This document shows, piece by piece, positions 32,285-43,033 of a stretch of 64,000 nt of DNA; positions within the stretch are counted from its first letter, which is position 1, and every line of letters begins with the position of its first letter. Below the pieces are notes generated by a model. It did no database searches and was not told the origin of the DNA. It saw only the letters and a list, made by a program, of their open reading frames with translations. The DNA is taken from contig OX336336.1 in the NCBI GenBank assembly GCA_946902875.1, forward strand, positions 7,472,545 to 7,536,544, read 5' to 3'. The DNA comes from Nematopogon swammerdamellus. Taxonomy: Eukaryota; Arthropoda; Insecta; Lepidoptera; Adelidae. The translations under genes were made by a program, and so were the position numbers.

Positions 32285-33999
32285 AAAAAAGTCAAATCAA
32301 ATATGAAATCAAATATCTTTATTGCACTCAAAAATTGTACAACAGGCAAATTCTTAACTCTAAATATAGGGTTCTCTTACAGTACGCCTTATTATTTACA
32401 GAGTGGTTATGGAGTGGCAGGAAGAAAGAGACATGAAACTAGTGCTTAAATCTAATTACAAAAAAAATAAAATGTACACATACTAAATATATTATAGGTA
32501 ATATTTTAATAAATAAAAACTACATAAATAAATATTATATATATATATATATATATATAATAAAGATATAGGTACATTATATAAGTGTACACGGACTCAA
32601 GAGCAATATAAGGACAGGTAATAGGGGAATAATAAGCTACTTTAGGAAGTTTGACATGTCTTTTTTTGAAAACAAAAGGAGAAGGGGACATACGAACGTC
32701 GATGGGTAGTTCATTCCACATACGAACAGCATTAACAGTGAAGGAGTTTGAATAAGAAGTGGTGGTATGAGAGGGGAAGGCCAGCACAAGGGAGTCGGTC
32801 GATATCAGTGGTCGGCCGTGCGAACAAAGAAATTCAAACCGCTCACTCAAGTACTGGGGGGCACCAGGATTATTTAACGTACAGAAGAGAAAGGATAAGA
32901 CATGAGCATTCCTACGCCTACGGATATCCAGCCAATTAAGACGAGCGCGATATTCAGAAATGTGGTCATACTTACGCAACCCAAAGATGTATCGGATGCA
33001 TAAGTTGAGAAGTCGTTCTAATTTATTGAGAAGGATCTCGTTTAGATCAAGGTAAGCAATGTCAGCATAGTCAAGGATTGGTAGTAGAAGAGATTTTGCT
33101 AACGTAATCTTGGTTTTGATGGGCAGGAAATTCTTGAGGCGTCTCAGAGAGTGGAAACTAGCGAACATCTTACGGCCTACCTCTTCGACATGCGCTTGCC
33201 ATGATAGGGTCTCGTCAATCCACAAACCCAGATTTTTTACCTTAGTGCAGTAAGGGATAGGTACACCATTAAATATAACTGCTGGCAAAGAATTATGGTT
33301 AAGCTTAGCAAGCTGTTTAGTGGTGCCGATGATGATGGCCTCCGATTTACTCGGATTTACTAAGAGACCAAATCGAGCTGCCCAATTCAACACGGTGTCC
33401 AGGTCGATATTCATAAATGCTACAGCCTCATCGACGTTCTCGGATATGTAATGTCGATATAGTTGGAGATCGTCTGCATAAAGATGGTAGCGCGAGAGAA
33501 GCAACACCACCACGGTATTGATGTAACCTGAAAATAGTAAAGGTGAAAGCACGCCGCCTTGTGGCACACCGGCTGTGATGTCGCACCAGTCCGAGACAGA
33601 ATTGTCAAGCCGGACTCGCTGACGACGGCCACGAAGGTAAGATGAGAACCATTCTACTACTGACTGTGAGAAATTAAGTGAGTTAAGGATGGCAAGGAGT
33701 ATGTCGTAGTCGACCGAATTGAACGCGCTGCTAAAATCGAGCAAGACAAGAAGAGTGAGTTGGTGCTGGTCCATAGCATGACGAACATCGTCTGTGATCT
33801 TTACAAGCGCTGTAGTAGTACTATGGACAGGTCGAAATCCCGATTGAAACGGACTAAGAAGAGAATTATTGTTTAAGTACACTGACACTTGGTGATGAAC
33901 GATACGTTCGAGCACCTTAGACAAGAAAGGTAAAATGGATATGGGTCTGTAGTCACTAGGCAATGAAAGTCGTGTGTTACAGTATATGACCGGCCGCAC
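32285..33999 (-). mobile_element. Non-LTR retrotransposon, 5'-truncated (Jockey/CR1-like)
   Basis: The - strand frame 33999-32506 (497 codons) holds a reverse transcriptase: LPSDYRPISILPFLSKVLER, FQSGFRPVHSTTTALVKI, motif A LLVLLDFSSAFNSVD, motif B AGVPQGGVLSPLLFSGYI, motif C HLYADDLQLYRHY and NPSKSEAIIIG. The C-terminus carries VRMWNELPIDVRMSPS. The 3' end at 32285-32345 has GTGCAATAAAGATATTTGAT (- strand) and short ATTTGATTTC-like repeats instead of poly(A). The 5' end starts within the RT domain, so only a dead 3' part is present, although the frame is unbroken. It belongs to a different family from 22980-25115. Confidence 0.88.
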
Positions 34000-34330
34000 A
34001 TTTTATGCCGAGATCCTCTCAAAATAACGCACGTTCGAACTGGCCGTTCGCAGATATTATTATACGGCGTCGGGAATATTATTCATATAGCCTGTTAACT
34101 TGTAGGCCGAGCTCTCGCGAGCCCTCCACATTGGAGGGCGTGTGGCGAATGCGTGTTATTCAAGTGCCCGCGGACAGGGCGCAAATATTTGTGGAGGCCC
34201 CACGCAGTATTTGGACGCATTCGCTCGAACGGTCATTCCCGCGGATGCTGCTTAACTTGGACGGTATGATTTTGAAGGCAGTGAGGGGAGAATATTAAGC
34301 GCCACACTGTACCTTGGCGAATGAATTCGC
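34000..34330. other. GC-richer patch with 97-codon frame, not recognised
   Basis: A + strand frame at 34005-34298 (includes EGVWRMRVIQVPADRAQIFV) abuts the truncated 5' end of the LINE. Composition differs from neighbouring intron. It may be part of an older transposon into which the LINE inserted. No motif identified. Confidence 0.25.
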
Positions 34331-35112
34331 ATTGTCCATTTTTGTTTTTTTTTTTTTCTTGTGGTTTGAGAACTTTTAGAGATTACGAACCCTTTATTAT
34401 TTACATAATTTCTCCATCCAAACGTGAATGAGAAAGGACTGAGAATGTTGAAGGTGCGGGCTTAAATGCGGCAAATATGTTTATATATTTATTTGAAAAT
34501 GTAACAGCTGCAATAATGATAGGTTAGAACATAATTAAGAACATTTTTAAACCAATTAAACAGTTCCGCTTTTTACAAAAAATTTATTCTATCCTAAGTT
34601 ACAAATAAAATAAGTAATTACATTAAGAGTGTGAAAGAGGTTACAAATTAGCGTGTGAATATACATAACATGTATATACCTCACATAATATTATGTGAGG
34701 TTGAGTATTCTGCATGATGTGCATGTGTCGTTTCCATGTGTCTCCCTATGTATGTGTGTGTGTATGTGAATTAATTGAGCAATGCCTTAGAGTTAGGTTA
34801 ATTTATTGCAAAATCAATAAAACTCAAGGACCATTATGGATATTAGGTGATGGATGACAAAGATTTTATCGGGACCTATGTCAGAAAAAGTGAAATGTCA
34901 CGAAAGTACGGATGGAGGTCGCAACGCTCCTTATTGGATATCCAGCGCTACGCGCTACCTGAGCTTCATCTGTGAGTGTCTTTATAAGTCGAACAAGGTG
35001 TTTAAGCTGAAAGGAATATGGCGTAGATGGCGCTATCTCGATTGAAATTAAACTATTAATTAGATTTTTAATACAAAGTGTAAGAAACTTCGCTTCTGTG
35101 GGGTGTAAGTGA
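34331..35112. other. Intron, nothing recognised
   Basis: AT-rich, with a short palindrome TATACCTCACATAATATTATGTGAGGTTG near 34675-34705 (arms CCTCACATAATA). No repeat shared with the rest of the window. Confidence 0.45.
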
Positions 35113-35525
35113 AAACAAGTGCGAGTCGAACTCGCGCACCGAGGGTTCCGTATTGCCATGTCATGGCTAGCGCCACTCACGCCATCTAGATGACGTGTTA
35201 TGAAATGCATCAAATTAGTTAAATGTCATGATTAGTTAAAATGCTTCATAATCAATTCGGTAGATGGCGCGCGCGCATACACTTTTTGGTTTCATCTATG
35301 GGAACCTCTTTGAATTTTTTACTATTTCTTATTTTTATTATTTGTTGTTATATCGGCCATAATAACACATATTCTGTGAAAATTTCAACGGGCTACCTAT
35401 TACGGTTCAAGAGATACAGCCCTCGGACAGACAGACGGACCGACGGACAGACGGACGGGCGGACATACAGACAGACGGCGTAGGCTTAGTAATAGGGTTC
35501 TGTAGCGGATACGGGACCCTAATAA
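35113..35525 (-). repeat. GTTCCGTA / CTTGGCCGG repeat, full copy next to exon 6
   Basis: Reverse orientation: AAGTGCGAGTCGAACTCGCG on the left, GCCATGTCATGGCTAGCGCC, TCGGCCATAATAACACATAT, (GACA)n tract at 35425-35475 and ATACGGGACCCTAATAA on the right. It ends 15 bp before the exon 6 acceptor. Confidence 0.8.
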
Positions 35526-35540
35526 CGTGGTTGTTTGCAG

Positions 35541-35691
35541 GCGGTAAGGTGCCCCCGGACCGCACGGTGGTGGTGCGGGAGCTGCGCACCGTGTCGCTGC
35601 CTCTGTTCGCGTGCATGGCGGCCGTGTGCGTCGCGGGCGTGTTGCTCGCTCTGGGACTCATCGTCTTCAACATCTGGCATCGGAGGAGACG
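35541..35691 (+). CDS. GABA-B-R1: GABA-B-R1 window exon 6: TM1
   Basis: Residues 258-308. The acceptor is TTGTTTGCAG and the donor GTGAGT, with exit phase 2. The exon starts with a conserved GG-K-PPD linker and RTVVVRELRTVSLPLF. The first membrane helix spans roughly residues 277-302 (hydrophobic run ending in LIVFNIW), followed by the basic intracellular stop HRRRR. It lies directly downstream of a GTTCCGTA-family repeat whose end abuts the acceptor at about 35525. Confidence 0.92.
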
Positions 35692-35734
35692 GTGAGTCAC
35701 ACATTCGAGGAGATACATACATACATACATACCA

Positions 35735-35865
35735 TAGGACGCCGTATCCCGACAATCGGGTGAGCAGAGTAGTAGGTGTTGTGCTGATGAAATACATTTT
35801 TTTTTTCAAGAGCAGCTGTTGAATGGCTGGGTAGAAATGGAAAGGCACAACACCGACCACCAATC
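35735..35865 (+). repeat. Hairpin-core repeat, partial
   Basis: GTATCCCGACAATCGGGTGA, GTAGGTGTTGTGCTGATGAA and AGGCACAACACCGACCACCA, preceded by (CATA)n. Confidence 0.75.
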
Positions 35866-36060
35866 CACAATCCAAGAACACAATCTTCAAAAGGCGCGTC
35901 ATTAAAACGACCACCTTTTAGCCCGCCTTAGCTGGCATGGCGTCTCTCTGAGCGTGATTTCCCGAGGAGTGGTGTTATTGACTGTTTCTGATCTCCCATT
36001 GAAGCTTTGGGCAGAGACATCCGTGCCGGCTGTTACACCAGCCGTATGGGTATACAGGTG

Positions 36061-36433
36061 CTTGCCGGTCGTACTACTAGCGCCAGCTATGTATTGCCTA
36101 GCATAAGTGCATAACCTATTACCATGTCCCAGAGTGATACTGTCACATGATACAGAATGGTTGCCGGTCGTACTACTAGCGCAGTGCCATCTATTTATTG
36201 CATAGCATAAGTACCTACATTATTTCCATGTTTTAGAGTGATACCTAGTGCCACACGATACAGGATTGTTGGCCATCGCACTACTAGCGCCATCTATGTA
36301 TTGCCTAGCATAAGTACATTATATATTTCCATGTTTCAGAGTGATACTGCCACACGCACGATACAATATTGTTGGCGATCGTACTACTAGCGCCATCTAT
36401 TGCATACGTACATAATCTATTTTCATGTTCCAG
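36061..36433. repeat. Tandem array, about 105-bp unit, duplicating the exon 7 acceptor
   Basis: Units begin near 36061, 36161, 36269 and 36371 with TTGCCGGTCGTACTACTAGC-like sequence and continue GCCATCTATGTATTGCCTAG, CATAAGTAC and ATTTCCATGTTCCAGAGTGA. Each of the first three carries a version of the acceptor plus the start of exon 7 (CAGAGTGATACTGTCACA, TAGAGTGATACC, CAGAGTGATACTGCCACA). The fourth runs into the true exon (CAG|AGTGATACAACTGTCACA). Confidence 0.93.
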
Positions 36434-36674
36434 AGTGATACAACTGTCACACCCAGCGTGCAACACGGTGATGCTGTGCGGCTGCTGCGTCTGCTTAGCG
36501 GCCGCGGTCGCGCTCGGCGTCGACGGCCGATGGGTCGCCGCGGCGCACTTCCCAGCGCTCTGTGCGGCGCGCGCGTGGCTTCTGGCGACTGGCTTCTCGC
36601 TCGCATACGGAGCGATGTTCACGAAGGTCTGGCGAGTGCATCGCGCCACTACCAAGACTAAGTTGGATTCTAAG
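36434..36674 (+). CDS. GABA-B-R1: GABA-B-R1 window exon 7: TM2 and TM3
   Basis: Residues 308-388, with exit phase 0 at a GTGAGT donor. TM2 lies around residues 319-340 (VMLCGCCVCLAAAVALG). TM3 lies around 355-378 (LLATGFSLAYGAMFTKVW), close to the mammalian GFSLGYGSMFTK block. The Cys in FPALCAARAW is the TM3-end partner of the class C disulfide to extracellular loop 2. The acceptor ATGTTCCAG and the first exon bases are also present, diverged, in three tandem copies immediately upstream (36061-36371). Confidence 0.93.
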
Positions 36675-37508
36675 GTGAGTAGGAAGGAATCAACGGTTGA
36701 AGTGCATTCAATGGGTAAATCTATAATTGATTTTATTATTAAATATTATTAAATTTAAAATGTTATTCATAAAATAGGAATGAATAAAAATATAAGATAT
36801 ACTTAACGAATTAAAAGTAAATATTAAAACTTAAATAAAATTAATTGAAATACCGAAAAACCAAATGAGCTATATAGAAAACCCTGCACTTTCTGTAGGT
36901 GATCACAACGATTTCAGACTACCTGCCATAGTAAAGCTTTGCAATGATCTATCCCCTGATGTTCATGTTTGTCTAACCTTCACTATGAAGTTTATTTAAT
37001 TGATTAAATTTATTTTAATTTTTTTTTTTATATTTATTTTTTTATTTGAAATACAACTTGAACATTTATTTCATAATAATATAGAACTAACAAATAATAA
37101 CATTAAAATAAAAACTATACTAAATCTAAAATAAATGTAAAATGAAACTATCTAAAACTAAATAAATAAATTAAATAAACCTACTTATAAAACCTACTAA
37201 CAGACCTACATATATACAACTAATAAAACTAGTAACCCTCCTCCAGGTGAGACGATGTGGGCACGGAAGAAGGAAAGAAGGAAAGAAATAATTTATTAAT
37301 TACAAAAAAAATCATAAAACCATTCAAACAAGTGTAAAGAGACAATACATGTGACGAAGAGGGACTCAGATAACTCATCATTATGCGAGACAGCGAACTT
37401 TATTTTCATGGGCCCCCTTTCCAACCATCGATATGAATGAATTTAACCTGAAATACATTCGACTGATTTCGTTGTAGTCGCTGAAATATGTACGTCTTCC
37501 ATCCTCAG
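36675..37508. other. Intron 7, AT-rich
   Basis: No repeat family identified. 37000-37330 is a strongly A-rich low-complexity stretch (AAATAAATAAATTAAATAAA-like). Confidence 0.5.
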
Positions 37509-37719
37509 CCGAAGCGCGTGCGTGGCTGGAAACTGTACACCATGGTCGGAGGTCTGCTGGCAGTAGACGCTGCAATCCTAGTGGCGTGGCAGCTGCGGGA
37601 CCCTCTGCAGCGCCGCGTCGAGATATTCCCTCTCGAGGCGCCGCATCATCACGCCGACGATGTCCGTATTCGGCCAGAGCTGGAGCATTGTGAGAGTGAA
37701 CACAATGCCGTTTGGCTCG
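37509..37719 (+). CDS. GABA-B-R1: GABA-B-R1 window exon 8: TM4 and extracellular loop 2
   Basis: Residues 389-459. The acceptor is CATCCTCAG. The donor is GTCAGT (weaker than the others), phase 1. It reads PKRVRGWKLY, then TM4 (about 397-418, VGGLLAVDAAILVAWQL), then DPLQRRVEIFPLE and a long acidic loop with ELEHCESE, whose Cys is the second half of the conserved TM3-ECL2 disulfide. Histidine-rich HHHAD in the loop was not recognised as a conserved motif. Confidence 0.92.
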
Positions 37720-38377
37720 GTCAGTATAATCACCATCCGTCGCGGACCTGTCGCTGTCCACTTTTTGAACATCCCCAGACGACACCAGTTGGCTAGCCGA
37801 AAGAAAGCTCTAGTTGGTTCGGACAATAAAAGTATATGTAGGGTGAAAATTTACAAACAAACTTAGTCCAGAGAGTGGAAGAAGAGCATTCAAGCAGAAC
37901 ACGATTTTTGAGTTGATGCCTCACTTCTAAGAACGAATTGTTTCACTGTGTTTTATGGAAAACGCGACATTTCGCATCGTTACATTTACGGTCAGGTGTC
38001 TAACGAACGATGCCGTGCTCCCGGGGGGATGTGCTGCCGTTCTGAGAATCTCTTTTTTGAGAATCTGTCGTTTTTATAATCTGTCCTAATGCGATCTTGA
38101 CCTTGATGTCTAACCCATAGCCTAGATGTATATTTCTTTACCCGGCCATTCCTAAGAGAATAGTAGTGGAATCTTCTAGTCCTCCTCCCTTTCACTTGCA
38201 CTACCCATATTTCTTTCTCTATAATTGTATTGCTCATTATCCACAGGTCGACTGAAATAAATCACTTGCAGTGATAAGTCCGCCTTTGCGCACTCCTGCA
38301 TTTCTTGTTTCTTGACCTGTACTATTATTTCAATGGTGTGCAATAAACAGTTTCCATTGTATTTTATTCTATTCCAG

Positions 38378-38634
38378 GTGTGATGTATGGCTACAAGGGT
38401 CTCGTTCTCGTGTTCGGACTTTTCCTCGCGTACGAGACTCGCTCGGTCAAGGTCCGTCAGATCAACGACTCCCGTTACGTCGGAATGAGCATCTACAACG
38501 TCGTGGTGCTCTGTCTGATCACTGCGCCGGTAACGTTGGTGATAGCGAGCCAACAAGACGCCGCGTTCACATTCGTCTCGCTGGCGATAGTGTTCTGCTG
38601 CTTCCTTAGTATGGCACTCATCTTTGTGCCTAAG
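38378..38634 (+). CDS. GABA-B-R1: GABA-B-R1 window exon 9: TM5 to TM7
   Basis: Residues 459-544, the best-conserved exon. It holds TM5 ([18 protein letters not shown]), intracellular loop 3 ([12 protein letters not shown]), TM6 ([19 protein letters not shown]), SQQDAAF in extracellular loop 3, and TM7 ([11 protein letters not shown]). The last codons read IFVPK. The NDSR...AIYN-like and ITAPVT blocks are nearly the same as in vertebrate GABA-B1. The acceptor is TATTCCAG and the donor GTTAGT; exit is phase 0. Confidence 0.95.
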
Positions 38635-38744
38635 GTTAGTAAGGTTAGTTTTTAGCGAATACCGTGCGCACTTCATTTTTTTATTGTAGTTAGTACTTTT
38701 ATTTGACTAAACATAAGTCTGTATCTATGTGTTCCAAGTTGTAC

Positions 38745-38985
38745 GTCAGTCAGTCAGTCAGCGTATAAGCGTCCACTGCTGGACATACGACTCTCCAATT
38801 TTCCTCCAGTCCTCCCGGCCTTCAGCGGTACGGAACCACTGCTTTCCGCTGACGTTCTTGATGTCGTCGTCCCACCTGGCGGGTGGTCTTCCCACACTCC
38901 GTTTTCCTGTCCACGGCCGCCAGTGTAGGACACGGTTAATTCTACAGAGTTTAGAATCCCATAAAGGCTAACCAAGGACAAATTG
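38745..38985 (-). mobile_element. LINE 3' fragment (RTE-like C-terminus)
   Basis: The - strand reads GRPPARWDDDIKNVSGKQWF, RTAEGREDWRKIGESYVQQW, typical of the end of RTE-type endonuclease-reverse transcriptases (R-GRP-RW-DD-I...W-R-A--R-W). It ends in (GTCA)n at 38745-38761. Confidence 0.8.
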
Positions 38986-38998
38986 TCGAACGAATTAT

Positions 38999-39225
38999 CA
39001 CTAACTAGCTTTTTCCCGCGGCTTCGTTTCGCGTGACTTTTAGATCACAGCTCAAGCCGCCGATGGCGTAGCGTTATGATTTATTGCCTAAAACCATCTT
39101 GAGAAGTTACCGAATGTAACAGTGAAAACCGTATGTAAATCGATAAAGTGATTCCCGAGTTATAAGGATATTCATATATTAACGTACGCTACACGGCCGT
39201 ATAAACTTAGCGTTAATTATTGGGA
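38999..39225 (+). repeat. CCCGCGGCTTCG dispersed repeat
   Basis: ACTAGCTTTTTCCCGCGGCT and TCGTTTCGCGTG recall the CCCGCGGCTTCGCTCGCGG blocks near 48820, 49690 and 49805 and the complementary block at 50075-50115. Related sequences are widespread 3' ends of animal non-LTR elements (inference). Confidence 0.5.
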
Positions 39226-39363
39226 CAGGAAAAGGTCGCAAGCGATCGCTGTATCTGCTAGTCTGTGGCCGAACTGTTGTGCTTGCGATTAGTTTTGCTG
39301 ACAGTGACAAGAGTTGTGTGCAGGCTGGCGACAAATGACTCAAGGGTGTCGGTGTAATCGCAG

Positions 39364-39504
39364 GTGATCGAAGTGATCCGGCACCCGACGGACCGGGCGG
39401 AGAGCGGGCGAGGCTCAGGCGGTGCCAACTCGGCGCCGGCGGACGAGGAGCGGTACCGCGCTCTGCTCAAGGAGAACGATGAACTGCAGCAGCTCATCGC
39501 GCAG
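39364..39504 (+). CDS. GABA-B-R1: GABA-B-R1 window exon 10: cytoplasmic tail and coiled-coil start
   Basis: Residues 545-591, phase 0 at both ends. It begins VIEVIRHPTD, has a Gly/Ser/Ala-rich linker, then a coiled coil starting at DEERYRALLKENDELQQL with heptad-spaced Leu. In mammals this coil pairs with subunit 2. The donor CAG|GTCATT is a weak match to consensus, which might allow alternative use of later exons. GC content is high. Confidence 0.9.
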
Positions 39505-39865
39505 GTCATTTCATTCACATGTTCTTGGTCATACGTAATCCATACACATCACAAGTTCTAATCTGACAAGCAAAATGCCGCTAGGAAACCTGATATATAT
39601 AAGTGTTAACATTCCTAATTCCTTCTAATTGCGCCTCCGCTCGCGGTGAAGAAATTGGTATATTTGTTTAATGCGTTCAATTCGGACTCCACTACTCAGC
39701 TTATGGCGTGATATCATGATATGTCGCATTACATAGGCAAGCGAATAGGTTAAGACGCTGGATCTTATAATATGTAGGGCAGGGATACAACAGTTTCACA
39801 GTTCTCAGTTAATTTGTCAGATGTCAACTTTTCGAGATTAGGTGAACTTAGCAGACACACACACA

Positions 39866-40160
39866 CCACACGCCATATCCCGACAATCGGGGTAAGCAGA
39901 GTAATCGGTGTTGTGCTGCAAGCACTCAGGTAAATTACAACACCAACCACCACGTTCAGCAAAGTATTCGGACAAGATAACTATCAGACAGCAAGTAAGG
40001 CACAAAGGTGTACCTGCTGCATGAGTCGGTGGAAAGACCGCGCCAAGGTGAGAGGTGGCTAGCCTGTCGCCTTTATGCACGGCATCATGTCTTTATCCCT
40101 TAGTCGCCCTTTACGAAATGCACGGGGATAGATGCAGTGGGGCTATTCTTATTAAGTCCA
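39866..40160 (+). repeat. Hairpin-core repeat, long copy
   Basis: CACACGCCATATCCCGACAA, GTAATCGGTGTTGTGCTGCA, GAGTCGGTGGAAAGACCGCG and TTACGAAATGCACGGGGATA. It ends 45 bp before the exon 11 acceptor. Confidence 0.85.
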
Positions 40161-40204
40161 CACGGTACTATGCAGACGTTAAATGACATTGCTGATGATT
40201 GCAG

Positions 40205-40432
40205 AAAGAGGAGAGGATTCGAGTGCTCAAACAGAAGTTGGCCGAGCGCGAGGCGGCGCGCACCACCGCCACAGAAGGCGTCACTCAAGGTAACGTCATC
40301 GCGGCGCCCGCTCCCGCCCTAGTGGTGGCGGACCTGGCCACCGCCACGTCCGATTACGGCACGTCTACCAACTATACGCGCTCCTCCAGAGCCTCCGTCT
40401 CCGACCTCGACTTCTCCGAAAGCTACCTCTGA
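40205..40432 (+). CDS. GABA-B-R1: GABA-B-R1 window exon 11: coiled-coil end and C-terminus
   Basis: Residues 592-666 and stop TGA at 40430-40432. KEERIRVLKQKLAERE completes the coiled coil, followed by a low-complexity Ala/Thr/Ser tail ending SDLDFSESYL. The last four residues, ESYL, fit a class I PDZ ligand (S-X-hydrophobic end). A mammalian-type RSRR retention motif is not visible in the coil. The acceptor is GATTGCAG. The internal AAG|GTAACG could act as an alternative donor. Confidence 0.93.
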   Translation, partial: KEERIRVLKQKLAEREAARTTATEGVTQGNVIAAPAPALVVADLATATSDYGTSTNYTRSSRASVSDLDFSESYL

Positions 40433-40861
40433 AAATTCCCCTTTCTCCTCGCACGCTTCACTTTCATTTACGCTCTATCTGTCAACTCTCATAATGGATC
40501 TTTTCCGTCAAGCTTTTCACAGGTTGGTCTGTCATTCGATCAGGCGTTTTCGAACCTGTGCGTCATTGTGGACCTGTCAGACAATCGCGTAGATATCTAT
40601 ATTATGTCAGTCGACCGCTTGTCTGGTCTTCGTTATATATGTCTCATAATTTTGTTCTTGTGACTTCTACAAGGATTTAACTTACAACGACATTCTTCGT
40701 GTATTTGATTTAGATTTACTATTTGCATAGAGTTTCGTAGATTCTATCATTCATTTGCTTCAGCTTTCCTGTGAATTGTTTAGCTTCTTATCTACTTACT
40801 AACCTGCTCTATTTAATACTCTTAGTATTTTTTTTAAATACCTGACTAAAATCTTAATAAA
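40433..40861 (+). other. Probable GABA-B-R1 3'UTR
   Basis: Non-coding sequence after the stop; pyrimidine-rich at first, then AT-rich. An AATAAA hexamer at 40856-40861 is a plausible polyadenylation signal. There is no repeat similarity to the rest of the window here, as expected for a UTR. The transcript end is inferred only. Confidence 0.45.
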
Positions 40862-43030
40862 AACAATATCGAATCTAATATCTGGACTAGGTATTCCTAT
40901 TTTTTATTCTTCAATGAAAGCACTTTCTCCGCGCTTACTATTTATAATTGGCTTATATCCCATGGTATTCCTATAACTCTATAATTATGTAAGTATGTAG
41001 ATTGGTTTATCTTTTCCTTTATATCAGCAGTATTCGCTTTTGCTAAGACAGTTTTAGAAAACGTTTTTCGACCTTTGTGTACCTGCTCTGTTCTTCAGAT
41101 TTAATGACTCCTGAATTGCCTATTTGAATATTTGTCAAAACGCTGTACCTACCCTATTCAAATCAACTTATTTTTCATACCATTTCGAGTGAGTCAGTCG
41201 TGTTTCCTGCATGAGAGTGTTCTAATTATTAACATAGGTTTGTTTACTATTTGTAGTCCCCTGCTTTTTAATTAGGCTTCTACAGAAAGGGGTCCACAAA
41301 TGGAAATCAACATTTTGTGTAAACGAAATTTTTAGTGTTGTGTATTTAATAGGAATAATTTATTAGGACAAATCGCGCAGGCCGCGTTGTCATCTAATTA
41401 CACGGCATGACGAATTGCTATCAACTTCTGTAACTCGGTAGGTTTATAGATGTGCAATATAACTTTATACGTAGAATTAACTCTTAAAGTTCTCGATACC
41501 TTTGTACTGATAGCGCTAGTTAACCTATTGTTGAAGAATTCGTCACAATTTGTTGATATTTCTTACCTATCAAGACACTGTACATATTATAATACTGAAC
41601 ATTAGCGAGTAAAATTATTACATATTGGATGTTATCGGTGTTGAAAAGGTGACACATTAAAACAATTATAAGCACATTTAGGCTAAGACGAAAAACTGTT
41701 GTGTCGCTAAAATGTTTAACTCACACACCTTTACCTTATTAGAGTTCCGTATCCATACGGAACCCTGTTATTTTTGAAAGAAAGGTTGTTTTTTGATAGA
41801 AAGATATTTGCTTTATGTTGTCGGGTGTGATTTTTATTGTGATTTTCTAGTTGCTCAAAACACTAACGAAAACCCCGGAAAACTTTTTTGTATGTTATTT
41901 GCGAGTTATGTGTGTGTGAGAATCGATGTGGTGCATTATGTTGTTCGCACAAAAGTCTTTACACTTTATCACGTTTTTGTTATTTTAGTTTCATTCTATA
42001 TTTATTTTACATATTTTTGCAGTCAGGTACTAAAGTTCATTCACTACATGTAAAACATGAAATATTATTTGAAAACATTTAAAACAAAGCTTCGTAATTA
42101 TGCAGTCAAATCTCGTTATAATGCAAAGGCCTCTGAAAATTGTGACTCTTGAGTTCGGTTATTTAAGAAATGCAAGTACCTACCTACTAAGAAATGTATT
42201 TACAGGTATAATTTGCCTATTTGTTATGTTTATATGAAATGTAAATCGAAATGGCTCTATGTCAGTGTTATCAAATGGTTGTATACAATTAAGTTAATTA
42301 TTAATTGATATTATATTAAAAACATTACTCACATGAACGAAATTCTTTTAATATTTATTTCATTCAGTATTAAAGGACTATAAACGACTTAAGCACGACT
42401 TTACTAGTTTTCAGTAGACTAATAAACTTACTTGTCTGATTTGTGAGAGAAAATTAACAAAAATATTTTTTTTAGAATTAAACAAAAACTTTTTCAATTC
42501 AAATTTAAAAAACCTATTACAAAATCTACTCTCATCGTTTAGAAAGTAAATAGTTTAAATGTCTGCCTTAACCCGCAAATGAAAAAAATAAGGGTTTTGC
42601 CAAATTTTACGGAATAGCCATGACTTACTGTCACACAAAACACCTACCTCAGTTAAAATGTACAGTTGAGCACTTTATGTCACGTAATTATATTTTGATG
42701 TTTTGGTTATTGTTTTCCTTGCATGTGTCATAATCTTCATGTGTTTAGTATTGTAATGTCGGCGTTGCCATATGTGTACCTATCTACATGTGCCCGCGGC
42801 TCTGCTCGTATTAAAACTAATTTAACAGGCAAATATTAATCATAATTTCGCCAAAATCGGTTGTGCTGAATTACCTATAAGAGAACATAATAGATTTGCA
42901 GATTTGTATTTTGGTTGTCTACGAGTACCTATATAAGAAATATTTTTGAGATCATACGACTCTGACATAATAATTAATATTCAGTTATGTATTACTTCAT
43001 TGATATAAGTAAAATATTTTCTTCAAATCA
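40862..43030. other. Downstream of the receptor gene, nothing recognised
   Basis: AT-rich. The only repeat-like item is a palindromic GTTCCGTATCCATACGGAAC at 41744-41763, the head of the GTTCCGTA family. ATGCAGTCAAATCTCGTTATAATGC near 42100 looks like a DNA-transposon end but no partner end was found. Short open frames at 41793-42082 are not convincing. Confidence 0.45.
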
Positions 43031-43033
43031 ATC

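Larger units (their letters stand above)
9493..40432 (+). other. GABA-B-R1: GABA-B receptor subunit 1 gene, 5'-partial, 11 exons
   Basis: This entry is the gene span; the exons are listed separately. The exons join with phases 0/1, 1/2, 2/1, 1/0, 0/1, 1/2, 2/0, 0/1, 1/0, 0/0 and 0/stop, giving 2001 nt (666 codons plus stop) without an internal stop. Every intron is GT-AG. Family knowledge: this class C GPCR binds GABA in its extracellular Venus-flytrap domain and signals through Gi/o as an obligate heterodimer with subunit 2. Visible here are lobe 2 of the flytrap, seven membrane helices, a coiled coil and a short tail. The signal peptide and lobe 1 are missing and no exon for them was seen in 1-9492, so the gene should begin upstream of the window. 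Introns run from 658 bp to 10149 bp and are filled with repeats. Residue numbers in the exon entries count from the first codon in the window. Confidence 0.93.

Noticed and set aside
32506..33999. 497-codon cellular gene
   Set aside because: The frame is intact but encodes a reverse transcriptase with YADD motif and starts inside the domain; it is a 5'-truncated LINE.
36305..36655. Antisense ORF of 116 codons over receptor exon 7
   Set aside because: Shadow frame of a GC-rich exon; the sense frame has clear receptor homology.
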